Assembly: GCF_002886045.1 (NCBI RefSeq)
Contig: NZ_CP025791.1
Coordinates: forward strand, 744,001 to 808,000
Direction: 5' to 3'
DNA length: 64,000 nt
From: Flavivirga eckloniae
GTDB lineage: Bacteria; Bacteroidota; Bacteroidia; Flavobacteriales; Flavobacteriaceae
The notes beneath the pieces were generated by a model, which saw only the letters and a list, made by a program, of their open reading frames with translations, did no database searches and was not told the DNA's origin. How positions within the stretch are numbered: position 1 is the first letter of the stretch; each line of letters begins with the position of its first letter. Positions 56,885 to 64,000 of the stretch are shown here, piece after piece. Position numbers and translations under genes: made by a program.

Positions 56885-57523
56885 ATGTCAGGAATTTTAG
56901 ACTTATTAAACAGCGACCTAGGAAAAACCATTATTAGTGGTGTAGCAGGTCAAACGGGGCAAGACGAAAGTAAAACAGGAAGTGTACTAACAATGGCTTT
57001 GCCTGTATTAATGCAGGCCATGAAACGCAATACAGCCACACCTCAAGGAGCAGATGGTCTGCTTAATGCTTTAAACAACAAACACGACGGTAGCATTTTA
57101 GATAATCTGGGGGGATTATTTAGTGGTGGTGTAGACAACAATGTATTAAACGATGGCGGAAAAATATTGGGCCATGTATTAGGCGGTAAACAACAGCATG
57201 TTGAAAATGCTCTAAGTCAGAAATCCGGCATGGATACTGGATCTGTAGCCCAAATACTAAAAGTTGCTGCCCCAATTTTAATGGGCTTTTTAGGCAAGCA
57301 AAGTAGACAACAAAACGTGAGCAACTCTGGTGGCGTGGAAAGCTTACTAGGCGGATTACTTGGTGGTAGTTCCTCTAAACAAGAACAAAGCTTTTTGGAA
57401 TCTATTCTCGATGCAGATGGCGACGGTAGTGTTATTGACGATGTAGCAGGTATGGTACTTGGTGGTAATAAAAAGAAGGGCGGTCTTGGCGGATTGCTAG
57501 GCGGACTTTTCGGAGGTAAATAA
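56885..57523 (+). CDS. DUF937 family protein
   Basis: From ATG 56885 the 212-residue protein opens MSGILDLLNSDLGKTIISGVAG, the DUF937 pattern, and is rich in Gly, Leu and Ser. It contains a QSFLESILDADGDGSVIDDVAGMVLGG segment with a calcium-binding-like DADGDGS loop and ends in Gly-rich GLGGLLGGLFGGK. The role of the family is unknown. A longer frame from 56837 begins with TTG and is not preferred. It stands between the serA terminator and a structured RNA candidate. Confidence 0.85.
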   Translation: MSGILDLLNSDLGKTIISGVAGQTGQDESKTGSVLTMALPVLMQAMKRNTATPQGADGLLNALNNKHDGSILDNLGGLFSGGVDNNVLNDGGKILGHVLGGKQQHVENALSQKSGMDTGSVAQILKVAAPILMGFLGKQSRQQNVSNSGGVESLLGGLLGGSSSKQEQSFLESILDADGDGSVIDDVAGMVLGGNKKKGGLGGLLGGLFGGK

Positions 57524-57543
57524 GTCTTTTAAATTATATTAAG

Positions 57544-57667
57544 AAGAGGTTTATAAAGCTAATACGGTTGTTGTTTTGGGGTAAAAACTAACATAGTAAT
57601 TATTTTACTGTGACTTTTTCCTGTCCCGTAACAACACCAAAAATGCTTTTCAACCTCTTTTTTTGTT
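57544..57667 (+). ncRNA. Candidate rod-shaped non-coding RNA (6S-like)
   Basis: The segment folds into one long broken hairpin. AAGAGGTT (57544-57551) pairs with AACCTCTT (57652-57659), AAAGC (57555-57559) with GCTTT (57645-57649), GTTGTT near 57567 with AACAAC near 57630, a run of A with a run of T, and CATAGTAA near 57591 with TTACTGTG near 57604. Internal loops lie between, the largest asymmetric, and the outer stem is followed by TTTTTTT. That is the shape of 6S RNA, for which a flavobacterial form is known. It could also be a complex terminator of the DUF937 gene. Confidence 0.35.
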
Positions 57668-57839
57668 AAAATAACTCAAAAACAATTATTTAAGGTATGA
57701 TTTTTGTAAATTTATTTAATAGTAATGATATCTTAAAAAAGTACTGTTCGCTCAATGAGACAGTTAATTGACTCATTCCCTCTTTTATAAAACAAGGCAA
57801 CAGCATACTTTTGAAACATATCGAAATCCATTGAAAGTT

Positions 57840-58283
57840 ATGAAAAAAGTTATTTACATAGTATTTCTGGCTGTATTTGTTTTTAATTGTAATACCTACA
57901 AACCCACAGCACCTCACAAAAATGAATCTGAAAAAGCTTTGGCAGAAGTAAACAACGATACTGTTGTTATTGCCAATGATAAATTAGAGTATGAAATTAC
58001 CATTATAGAACCTGGTTTTAATACCTGGTTAGTAAGCGTGGCCAAACCAGAAGGTTTTTATTCGCAGCAATATCTGGAAAGCAGAAACAATATTTATGTA
58101 ACAGAATGGAACCAACGCGTACTTCAACCGCAACGCTACAACCCTAATTTATACGAACTACAAATTAATTATGAACCCGATATTGATTATGGTTACGATG
58201 TTAATTATAAACTCTTTAACTACTTCGTTTACTTTCAGTTAAATTATAATCAACGATTAGGAGGATTCGTTCCCAGAATTTAA
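57840..58283 (+). CDS. DUF6146-like lipoprotein
   Basis: From ATG 57840 the protein is 147 residues with a lipoprotein signal (VIYIVFLAVFVFNC, Cys17). The body has YEITIIEPGFNTWLVSVAKPEGFYS and ends in the aromatic-rich NYKLFNYFVYFQLNYNQRLGGFVPR. This matches a conserved flavobacterial family (DUF6146) whose role is unknown. An earlier in-frame ATG at 57768 would bury the signal peptide. It is followed closely by the next small gene. Confidence 0.78.
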   Translation: MKKVIYIVFLAVFVFNCNTYKPTAPHKNESEKALAEVNNDTVVIANDKLEYEITIIEPGFNTWLVSVAKPEGFYSQQYLESRNNIYVTEWNQRVLQPQRYNPNLYELQINYEPDIDYGYDVNYKLFNYFVYFQLNYNQRLGGFVPRI

Positions 58284-58318
58284 ATCTTTTATTTACTTTT
58301 GCGATTAAAATTGTTTTC

Positions 58319-58813
58319 GTGAAAAAATTAAAAGAGCGTTGGGGTATTGAGCACAACTGGCAACTTCTATTTCCTTTTCTAGGATTAATAGGTTTAGCCT
58401 ATTCTGCTTTTAAAGTATCTCTATTATTTGTTGATAGTTCTCAAACATTGTACATGCTAGTAATTGGTATAATTGCTTTTTTCCTTTTACTAAAGCTAAC
58501 ACTTTTTATTTTTTCCAAACTGGAAAACAAATGGGAAGTGAATTATAGGTGGGAAATGATAAACATTTTTCTTGTATTTGCAATTACAGGATCGTCATCT
58601 GTGTTTGTTAGTAAACCAATAATCAAATTAATTGGGATTACTAAAGAAAACCTTCCATCGACACTGTATTGGACGTTGTATATAGTAATTGGTTTTATCT
58701 TTTACCAAATACTTCTTGTTCTTGTAGGATGGCTATTCGGACAGTACAAGTTCTTTTGGAACTTTGAAAAGAAGATGCTCCGCAGATTAGGCTTAAAACG
58801 CTTTATTGATTAA
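58319..58813 (+). CDS. DUF6787-like membrane protein
   Basis: A GTG at 58319 begins this 164-residue protein. It has an N-terminal basic segment KLKERWGIEHNWQL and about four hydrophobic helices (ILFPFLGLIGLAYSAFKVSLLF; TLYMLVIGIIAFFLLLKLTLFIF; a third near residue 85; and TLYWTLYIVIGFIFYQILLVLVGWLFG). It ends in KKMLRRLGLKRF. This fits the conserved flavobacterial DUF6787 family, which follows DUF6146 in other genomes. The last base of its stop is the first base of the next start (TAATG), so translation is coupled. Confidence 0.75.
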   Translation: MKKLKERWGIEHNWQLLFPFLGLIGLAYSAFKVSLLFVDSSQTLYMLVIGIIAFFLLLKLTLFIFSKLENKWEVNYRWEMINIFLVFAITGSSSVFVSKPIIKLIGITKENLPSTLYWTLYIVIGFIFYQILLVLVGWLFGQYKFFWNFEKKMLRRLGLKRFID

Positions 58814-59145
58814 TGAATCAAATAAAACAACATACGCTATTTAAAATAGCAACATTTTTCCTTGTTGTTACTATACTAGTACCTACTGTTGTTAAATTTG
58901 CGCATGTTTTCTCTCACCATGAACATGAAGTTTGTTTGGGGGAAGTAAAGACACATTTACACGAAATAGATTTAGATTGTGAGTTTTATAAATTTAAACT
59001 AAGTAACCAATATTTACATTTATTTGAATATGATGATATTATAAATGTTTCATCCTATTTTAAAATTCCAATATTAACATACAAATTTCTTAATAATCAT
59101 CGGCAATTATCTTTTTCTCTTCGAGGACCTCCTGTTTTAGTTTAA
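58813..59145 (+). CDS. Small His-rich membrane protein upstream of the TonB receptor
   Basis: The 110-residue protein has one N-terminal membrane segment (IATFFLVVTILVPTVVKFAHVF), then HHEHEVC and LHEIDLDCEFYKFKL, a Cys/His-rich patch that could bind a metal. It ends with RGPPVLV. Such proteins are found before zinc- or copper-type TonB receptors in related genomes. It overlaps the previous stop by one base and precedes the receptor gene by 36 bases. Confidence 0.7.
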   Translation: MNQIKQHTLFKIATFFLVVTILVPTVVKFAHVFSHHEHEVCLGEVKTHLHEIDLDCEFYKFKLSNQYLHLFEYDDIINVSSYFKIPILTYKFLNNHRQLSFSLRGPPVLV

Positions 59146-59181
59146 AGTATACATTTCTTTAAACTAAATATATTTATAATA

Positions 59182-61581
59182 ATGAAATATTATATATTGA
59201 TTGTGGCTTGTTGTTTCATCAACATAGTTCATTCTCAAAACTGTGATTCCAGATTTTATGGAGAAGTTCATGATTTTCATGATGGTTCTCCTATTATAGC
59301 TGCCACCATTTACATTGAAACACTAAACAAATACACCACGACAGATATCGATGGGAAATTTTCTATTGCAAACCTTTGTGATGGAAAATTAATCGTCTCA
59401 GTATCGCATTTGGGTTGTGAAACAAAACGATTAGAAATTCAAATTAGTGGTGATTCGTTTTATGTTATAAATTTAGAACATCATATAGAAGAACTCAACG
59501 AAGTTAAAGTTGAGGGGAAAACAATTACTAAATTAACTAAAACATCACAAGAAACACTGTTAAAAACAGATGCTATTGAACGTTTCAGTGCTTTTAGCTT
59601 AGGCGATGCATTAAAACAAGTTAGTGGAGTATCTTCTATAAATACAGGCAATTCAATTGTAAAACCTGTTATTAATGGTTTGCACAGCAGTAGAATAATA
59701 GTGATGACAAATGGTGTTCGTTTGCAAGATCAAGAGTGGGGTATTGAACACGCTCCAAATATTGATTTAAACACTGTAGGAAGTGTTAATGTAATTAAAG
59801 GAGCTGATGCTCTGGCTTACGGTGGAGATGCTATTGGTGGTGTTATTGTTTTGCAACCCTCTAATGTTAGTTTAAAAGATTCACTTTACGGAAAAACAAT
59901 TGGTAGTGGCCATACTAATGGTAGAGGCTTTAGCTTAAATTCGTCTTTAACAAAAACCTACAAAAAAGGTTGGTATCTAGGTGCACAGGCAACTGTAAAA
60001 CGTTTTGGTGATTTTGAAGCGCCAGATTATAACCTTACCAATACTGGATTAAACTCAAAAGGGTTTTCAATTAAATCTGGTTATAAAACATTTGAACGAG
60101 GTTTCAATGTCTATTACAGTTATTTGAATAATGACATAGCAATATTAAAATCATCTCATATTGGGAGCATTGAAGATTTGGTAAATGCAATTAATAGTCA
60201 ACAACCATTGGTGATTGAAGATTTTAGTTATACTATCGAAGCACCACGACAAGATGTTACACATCAAATTATTAAAGCCGATTTTTATAAACGGTTTAAA
60301 AAATTTGGACGTTTACAAGTGCAATATGATTTTCAAAATAATCAACGCTTTGAGTATGATATTCGAGTTGGGGATGATAGAGATAAACCTGCAATTGACT
60401 TGACTTTAAAAACACACACCATTAGAACAAATTTAAAAGTTGATTCTAAAAGCGATAGAACTTATAAATTTGGGCTGAATGTAGGATATCAAAACAATTT
60501 TGCAAATCCTGAGACTGGTGTTAGGCGCTTGATTCCTGATTACGATAAATATGATGCTGGTGCATTTGCTATTTCAGATTTTAGATTAAGCGACAAAACC
60601 AATTTAAATTTTGGGCTTCGTTATGATTTTAGTCGTATAGACGCTAAAAAATTCTACCTGACAAGTCGTTGGGAAGAACGAAATTATGATGCAGACTTTA
60701 GTAACATTGTTATTGATGATTTAGGAACCCAATTGCTTACCAATCCTGTGTTCGATTATCATAACGTATCAGCTTCTGCTGGAATAGCTTACGAAATGAA
60801 TGATAATGATTCATTTATGTTTAACTATGGATTATCCAATAGAGCTCCAAATCCTTCAGAGTTATTTAGTGATGGCTTACATCATTCTGCCGCTAGGATT
60901 GAGTTGGGTGATCTACGTATGAAGCAAGAAACATCAAACAGAATTTCTGGAACATATAAATATAACAGAAATGCATTATCAATAAACCTTGAAGCATTTT
61001 ACAATCATATTAACGATTATATTTTTATAGAACCAACAGGAACCGAGTTAACCATTCGTGGTGCATTTCCTGTTTGGAGTTATAATCAAACGAATGCCTC
61101 GTTATTAGGTTTGGATGTTACTGCTAATTATAAGTTCAACGAACACTGGTTGTTTAATAATAAATCGTCCTTTATTAAAGGACGAGATTTAACAAAAAAA
61201 CAAGCTTTGATTGATATACCATCATTCAAAACAGTTAATATTTTAGGTTATTCAAATAAAAAATGGTTACAGCTTAATACTGAATTACAAAGTGAATTAG
61301 TTTTAAGACAAAATGAGTTTCCAGATAACAACTTTGATGTTTATATACCTACAATAGATAGTGAGGTCTTATTGGATATTAGTTCGCCGCCACCAACCTA
61401 TCATTTATTGCATTTTCAGAGTGATATAACTCTAAATTTATCAAAACAAACAAACCTGAATATAGGTTTAAATATTACTAACATTTTTAATACTTCTTAC
61501 AGAGAATATCTTAACCGACTAAGATATTTTGCCGATGATTTAGGAAGAAATATTATGTTACAAATAAAGTTCAATTATTAA
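59182..61581 (+). CDS. TonB-dependent receptor, probably for a metal ion (ZnuD-like pattern)
   Basis: The 799-residue receptor has a signal peptide, an N-terminal carboxypeptidase-D-like domain (about 20-105; GEVHDFHDGSPIIAATIYIE), a plug (about 115-230; VIKGADALAYGGDAIGGVIVLQ) and a barrel ending in ILRYFADDLGRNIMLQIKFNY-like strands. The barrel carries LFSDGLHHSAARIELGDLRMKQE, a segment shared in pattern with ZnuD/TdfJ-type zinc receptors. The operon also has a His-rich small protein and a lipoprotein. The metal (zinc or copper) is inferred. Confidence 0.85.
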   Translation: MKYYILIVACCFINIVHSQNCDSRFYGEVHDFHDGSPIIAATIYIETLNKYTTTDIDGKFSIANLCDGKLIVSVSHLGCETKRLEIQISGDSFYVINLEHHIEELNEVKVEGKTITKLTKTSQETLLKTDAIERFSAFSLGDALKQVSGVSSINTGNSIVKPVINGLHSSRIIVMTNGVRLQDQEWGIEHAPNIDLNTVGSVNVIKGADALAYGGDAIGGVIVLQPSNVSLKDSLYGKTIGSGHTNGRGFSLNSSLTKTYKKGWYLGAQATVKRFGDFEAPDYNLTNTGLNSKGFSIKSGYKTFERGFNVYYSYLNNDIAILKSSHIGSIEDLVNAINSQQPLVIEDFSYTIEAPRQDVTHQIIKADFYKRFKKFGRLQVQYDFQNNQRFEYDIRVGDDRDKPAIDLTLKTHTIRTNLKVDSKSDRTYKFGLNVGYQNNFANPETGVRRLIPDYDKYDAGAFAISDFRLSDKTNLNFGLRYDFSRIDAKKFYLTSRWEERNYDADFSNIVIDDLGTQLLTNPVFDYHNVSASAGIAYEMNDNDSFMFNYGLSNRAPNPSELFSDGLHHSAARIELGDLRMKQETSNRISGTYKYNRNALSINLEAFYNHINDYIFIEPTGTELTIRGAFPVWSYNQTNASLLGLDVTANYKFNEHWLFNNKSSFIKGRDLTKKQALIDIPSFKTVNILGYSNKKWLQLNTELQSELVLRQNEFPDNNFDVYIPTIDSEVLLDISSPPPTYHLLHFQSDITLNLSKQTNLNIGLNITNIFNTSYREYLNRLRYFADDLGRNIMLQIKFNY

Positions 61582-61592
61582 AAAAACAAAAC

Positions 61593-62174
61593 ATGGATAC
61601 ATTAAAAAATAATTTAAAAAGTACATTTTTAATCTTATTATCAACTTTTATATTTACTGGATGTTCAGATGATGATAACCCAGTAGTTGTTATTCAAGAA
61701 GAGGTCATAACAACTTTAACAGCAACCTTAGTTCCTGAAGGAGGAGGAACTACTATAACTTTTAAAAGCCTAGATTTAGATGGTAAAGACGGACCTAATC
61801 CTCCTGTGATTACAGTATCTGGAGATTTACTTGCTGATACTACATATAATGGAAGTATGGAGATATTAAACGAAACCGAATCTCCAGCTGAGGATGTTAC
61901 TGAGGAAATTAAAACGTTAGACGAAGAGCATCAATTTTTCTTTCAGGCAACAAATAGCCTAGCTACATTCACTTATGTTGATTTTGATAGTGATAGTAAG
62001 CCGTTAGGGTTAGAATTTACATTAAAGACTTCAGCAACTCCTGGTTCGGGAACGATTACCATTACATTACGTCATGAGCCTAATAAAAGTGCTAGCGGCG
62101 TTAGCGATGGTGATATAGCCAATGCTGGCGGAGAAACAGATGTACAAGCTATCTTCCCTATTATTGTTAAGTAG
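61593..62174 (+). CDS. Hypothetical lipoprotein of the TonB operon
   Basis: The 193-residue lipoprotein has its lipobox at FIFTGC, then SDDDNP, an acidic surface-export signal. A beta-rich domain follows, with LTATLVPEGGGTTITFKSLDLDGKDG, YNGSMEILNETESPAEDVTEE and EHQFFFQATN. This is a recognisable flavobacterial family near TonB receptors; its role is unproven, perhaps ligand capture on the outer leaflet. The acidic clusters would suit metal binding. It starts 11 bases after the receptor and ends the operon. Confidence 0.8.
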   Translation: MDTLKNNLKSTFLILLSTFIFTGCSDDDNPVVVIQEEVITTLTATLVPEGGGTTITFKSLDLDGKDGPNPPVITVSGDLLADTTYNGSMEILNETESPAEDVTEEIKTLDEEHQFFFQATNSLATFTYVDFDSDSKPLGLEFTLKTSATPGSGTITITLRHEPNKSASGVSDGDIANAGGETDVQAIFPIIVK

Positions 62175-62194
62175 ATAATAAAGGTTAAGTAATT

Positions 62195-62239
62195 AATAAT
62201 AAACGCCACGGTTTTAATAAAATCGTGGCGTTTATTATT
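62195..62239 (+). terminator. Terminator after the metal-uptake-type operon
   Basis: AATAATAAACGCCACG (62195-62210) pairs exactly with 62224-62239, with a 13-base loop, then a T-rich tail. It can also act on the minus strand. Confidence 0.8.
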
Positions 62240-62436
62240 ATTCTCACTTTGCTAACATAAATAGTATATAAATACATTAAGGCAAATGTGGTAATTATAT
62301 CAAATCTTGGAAAAACCTTTTCAACTAAGGTATATTTAATATGTGAAGAAATATTAATTTAGGCTTTATATATTCTATGATGTAGAAAAAAAACTTATCT
62401 TAGGATACTATCTAGTAAAGTATACCCCAAGCCCAA

Positions 62437-64000
62437 GTGAACAAATATTGTTTATTTATAACATGTCTACTAATTACTTTTAGTATAAATGCACAAAACT
62501 ATAGTTTTGAAAATGCACTAGATAGCATCCAAAGGTTACGAAAGCTATGTAAAAACGAAGCAATTGATATAGACAGCATGCTTCATTATGCAAAAGAAGC
62601 AAGTAGATTATCTTATAAAATTGATATAGATTCTATTTCTATTAAGTATAACGAATCCCTATCTGAACTATACTGGGATATAAAAATGTATAATGAGTAT
62701 AGGGATATCAACAAGAAGAATCTGTCAGTATCTCTAAAACTTAACGATTCCTCTACTATCGGTAAAGCTAGTATAAATTTAGGGGAGTATTATAGAAAAA
62801 AAACACCTTATTCAGATAGTTCTTATCATCACTATCATACATCCGTAAAAATTTACCAAATACTTGATAATAAATACGATCTAGCCAGAGCATTGTATGG
62901 TATTTCCGCTATTCAATGTGGAGAGAAAGAATATATTATGAGTGAAAAAACATCTATTGAAGCGTTGACTTTATTGAAAGAACTAGAAGAAACAAATGAT
63001 GTAAATCGAATTAAGTCTTTCATTTATAACAATCTAGGAATAGTTTATAACATGCTTAATATGTTTTCTGAATCTATAAAGTATCATAAAAAAGGAATAG
63101 ACTTAAAGAAAAAGTTAAAGGGAAATTATAAAGCAAGTATTTATAACTCATTAAATAACTTAGCAACTGTATATAGCCGATCAGGTCAATACTCTTTAGC
63201 CATTAGTTCTTTTAATAAAATACTAAAAGATGAAAGTCTACTTAAAGAACACCCTGAGATTTATGCCATGGCTCTTGACAATTATGCTCATACTCTATAC
63301 CTATCTAAAAACCATAAGCAACTTCCAGACTTATACTTAAAATCTTTAAAAATTGCTAACAGCGCTAATGCTGAATACAAATCAATAATCATATATCAAC
63401 ATTTAGCAGAATATTATTACGATAACCACAGAAAAGATTCTGCCCGATATTATGCCTATAAAGCAAAAAATATTTCTCAAAAGTACTACAATGATGATTT
63501 ATTAAAGTCCTTATTAATTCTATCTAAAATTGAAGATGACAGTATCGCTGTAAAACATTATGATGCATATATTAAACTCAACGACAGTATTCAAAAGAAT
63601 GAAAGAACAATACGAAACAAGTTCGCAAGAATTCAATACGAAACAGACACCTATATTGACGAAACAAAACGCCTGACCTCCCAGAACATTTTAATTACTA
63701 TTATTGGCCTGATAATCATTTTGGTTTTTGCTCTAATACTAATTATAAGGATCCAAATTACCAAGAATAGAGTATTACGATTTGAAGGTGAGCAACAAAA
63801 GGCCAACGAGGAAATCTACACGCTAATGCTCAGGCAGCAAGCCAAGATCGAGGAAGGTCGGCTTCTGGAACGCCATCATATCTCAGAAGAGCTCCATGAT
63901 GGTATTTTAAACAAGCTTTTGGGCTCCAGATTGGGACTGGAGTTTTTAGTTATAGATGAAAAAAACAAAGAAAAGAATAAAGAAAAATTCAACATTTACA
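62437..64000 (+). CDS. TPR sensor histidine kinase, N-terminal part (cut by window edge)
   Basis: A GTG at 62437 opens a frame of 521 complete codons to the window end. It starts MNKYCLFITCLLITFSINAQ, a signal peptide. Several tetratricopeptide repeats follow (ASIYNSLNNLATVYSRSGQYSLAISSF and related, to about residue 390), then one membrane helix (ILITIIGLIIILVFALILII, about 420-440), a coiled coil and the HisKA_3 dimerisation helix with ERHHISEELHDGILNKLLG. His487 is the phospho-acceptor. The ATPase domain lies beyond the edge. It is a NarL-type two-component sensor; a LuxR-type regulator probably follows. Confidence 0.85.
   Translation, partial: MNKYCLFITCLLITFSINAQNYSFENALDSIQRLRKLCKNEAIDIDSMLHYAKEASRLSYKIDIDSISIKYNESLSELYWDIKMYNEYRDINKKNLSVSLKLNDSSTIGKASINLGEYYRKKTPYSDSSYHHYHTSVKIYQILDNKYDLARALYGISAIQCGEKEYIMSEKTSIEALTLLKELEETNDVNRIKSFIYNNLGIVYNMLNMFSESIKYHKKGIDLKKKLKGNYKASIYNSLNNLATVYSRSGQYSLAISSFNKILKDESLLKEHPEIYAMALDNYAHTLYLSKNHKQLPDLYLKSLKIANSANAEYKSIIIYQHLAEYYYDNHRKDSARYYAYKAKNISQKYYNDDLLKSLLILSKIEDDSIAVKHYDAYIKLNDSIQKNERTIRNKFARIQYETDTYIDETKRLTSQNILITIIGLIIILVFALILIIRIQITKNRVLRFEGEQQKANEEIYTLMLRQQAKIEEGRLLERHHISEELHDGILNKLLGSRLGLEFLVIDEKNKEKNKEKFNIY

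Overview
This 64 kb window is a piece of chromosome from a low-GC Bacteroidota bacterium, almost certainly a marine-type member of the family Flavobacteriaceae. The evidence is the proteome: TonB-dependent receptors with carboxypeptidase-D-like N-terminal domains, a type IX secretion C-terminal sorting domain, bacillithiol synthesis (BshC), lipoproteins whose Cys is followed by an acidic export signal, a Bacteroidota-type topoisomerase IV pair, and promoter -7 boxes of the form TAnnTTTG. No tRNA, rRNA, CRISPR array, prophage or transposase gene was seen.

Layout. 0-11 kb: the start of mnmA, a five-domain fasciclin lipoprotein, a MORN-type protein, yidC, pyrG, small conserved proteins (DUF3820, DUF922) and a LysM/periplasmic-binding protein. 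11-16 kb: guaA, a PLP decarboxylase and bshC. 16-24 kb: a PhoX-like lipoprotein coupled to a di-haem peroxidase with an imelysin-like N-terminus, then poorly characterised secreted proteins. 24-29 kb: a three-gene secreted cassette (stalk protein, beta-barrel, T9SS substrate) and a beta-helix lipoprotein, with a pair of 253 bp MITE-like elements at 23.5 and 28.7 kb. 29-36 kb: parE-small membrane protein-parC, a DMT transporter and ychF. 36-43 kb: a TonB receptor, a regulatory-domain protein and a beta-helix protein. 43-53 kb: an accessory region rich in small enzymes, regulators, duplications and dispersed repeats. It holds a chimeric gene made by copying the promoter and N-terminus of a sterol-desaturase-like gene, and a tandem duplication of a Crp/Fnr regulator. 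53-58.8 kb: a conserved block of ferredoxin, acyl-CoA reductase, serC, serA, DUF937, DUF6146-like and DUF6787-like genes, with a candidate rod-shaped non-coding RNA. 58.8-62.2 kb: a His-rich small membrane protein, a TonB receptor and a lipoprotein that look like a metal-uptake operon. The window ends inside a TPR sensor histidine kinase with a GTG start.

How the genes work together. The housekeeping genes cover nucleotide synthesis (pyrG, guaA), serine synthesis (serC, serA), membrane insertion (yidC), chromosome decatenation (parE/parC), tRNA thiolation (mnmA) and low-molecular-weight thiol synthesis (bshC). Between them sit cell-surface modules for nutrient capture and adhesion. The intergenic DNA is unusually rich in repeats: MITE-like elements, GAGCTTGTCGA-type inverted pairs, a composite repeat ending in GCGGGATTAG, and degenerate heptamer arrays. 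The most interesting points are the MITE family, the promoter-capture chimera, the 6S-like RNA candidate, the heptamer arrays shared by the ychF and serA loci, and the PhoX/peroxidase operon. All functional calls are from reading the sequence; no database search was run.
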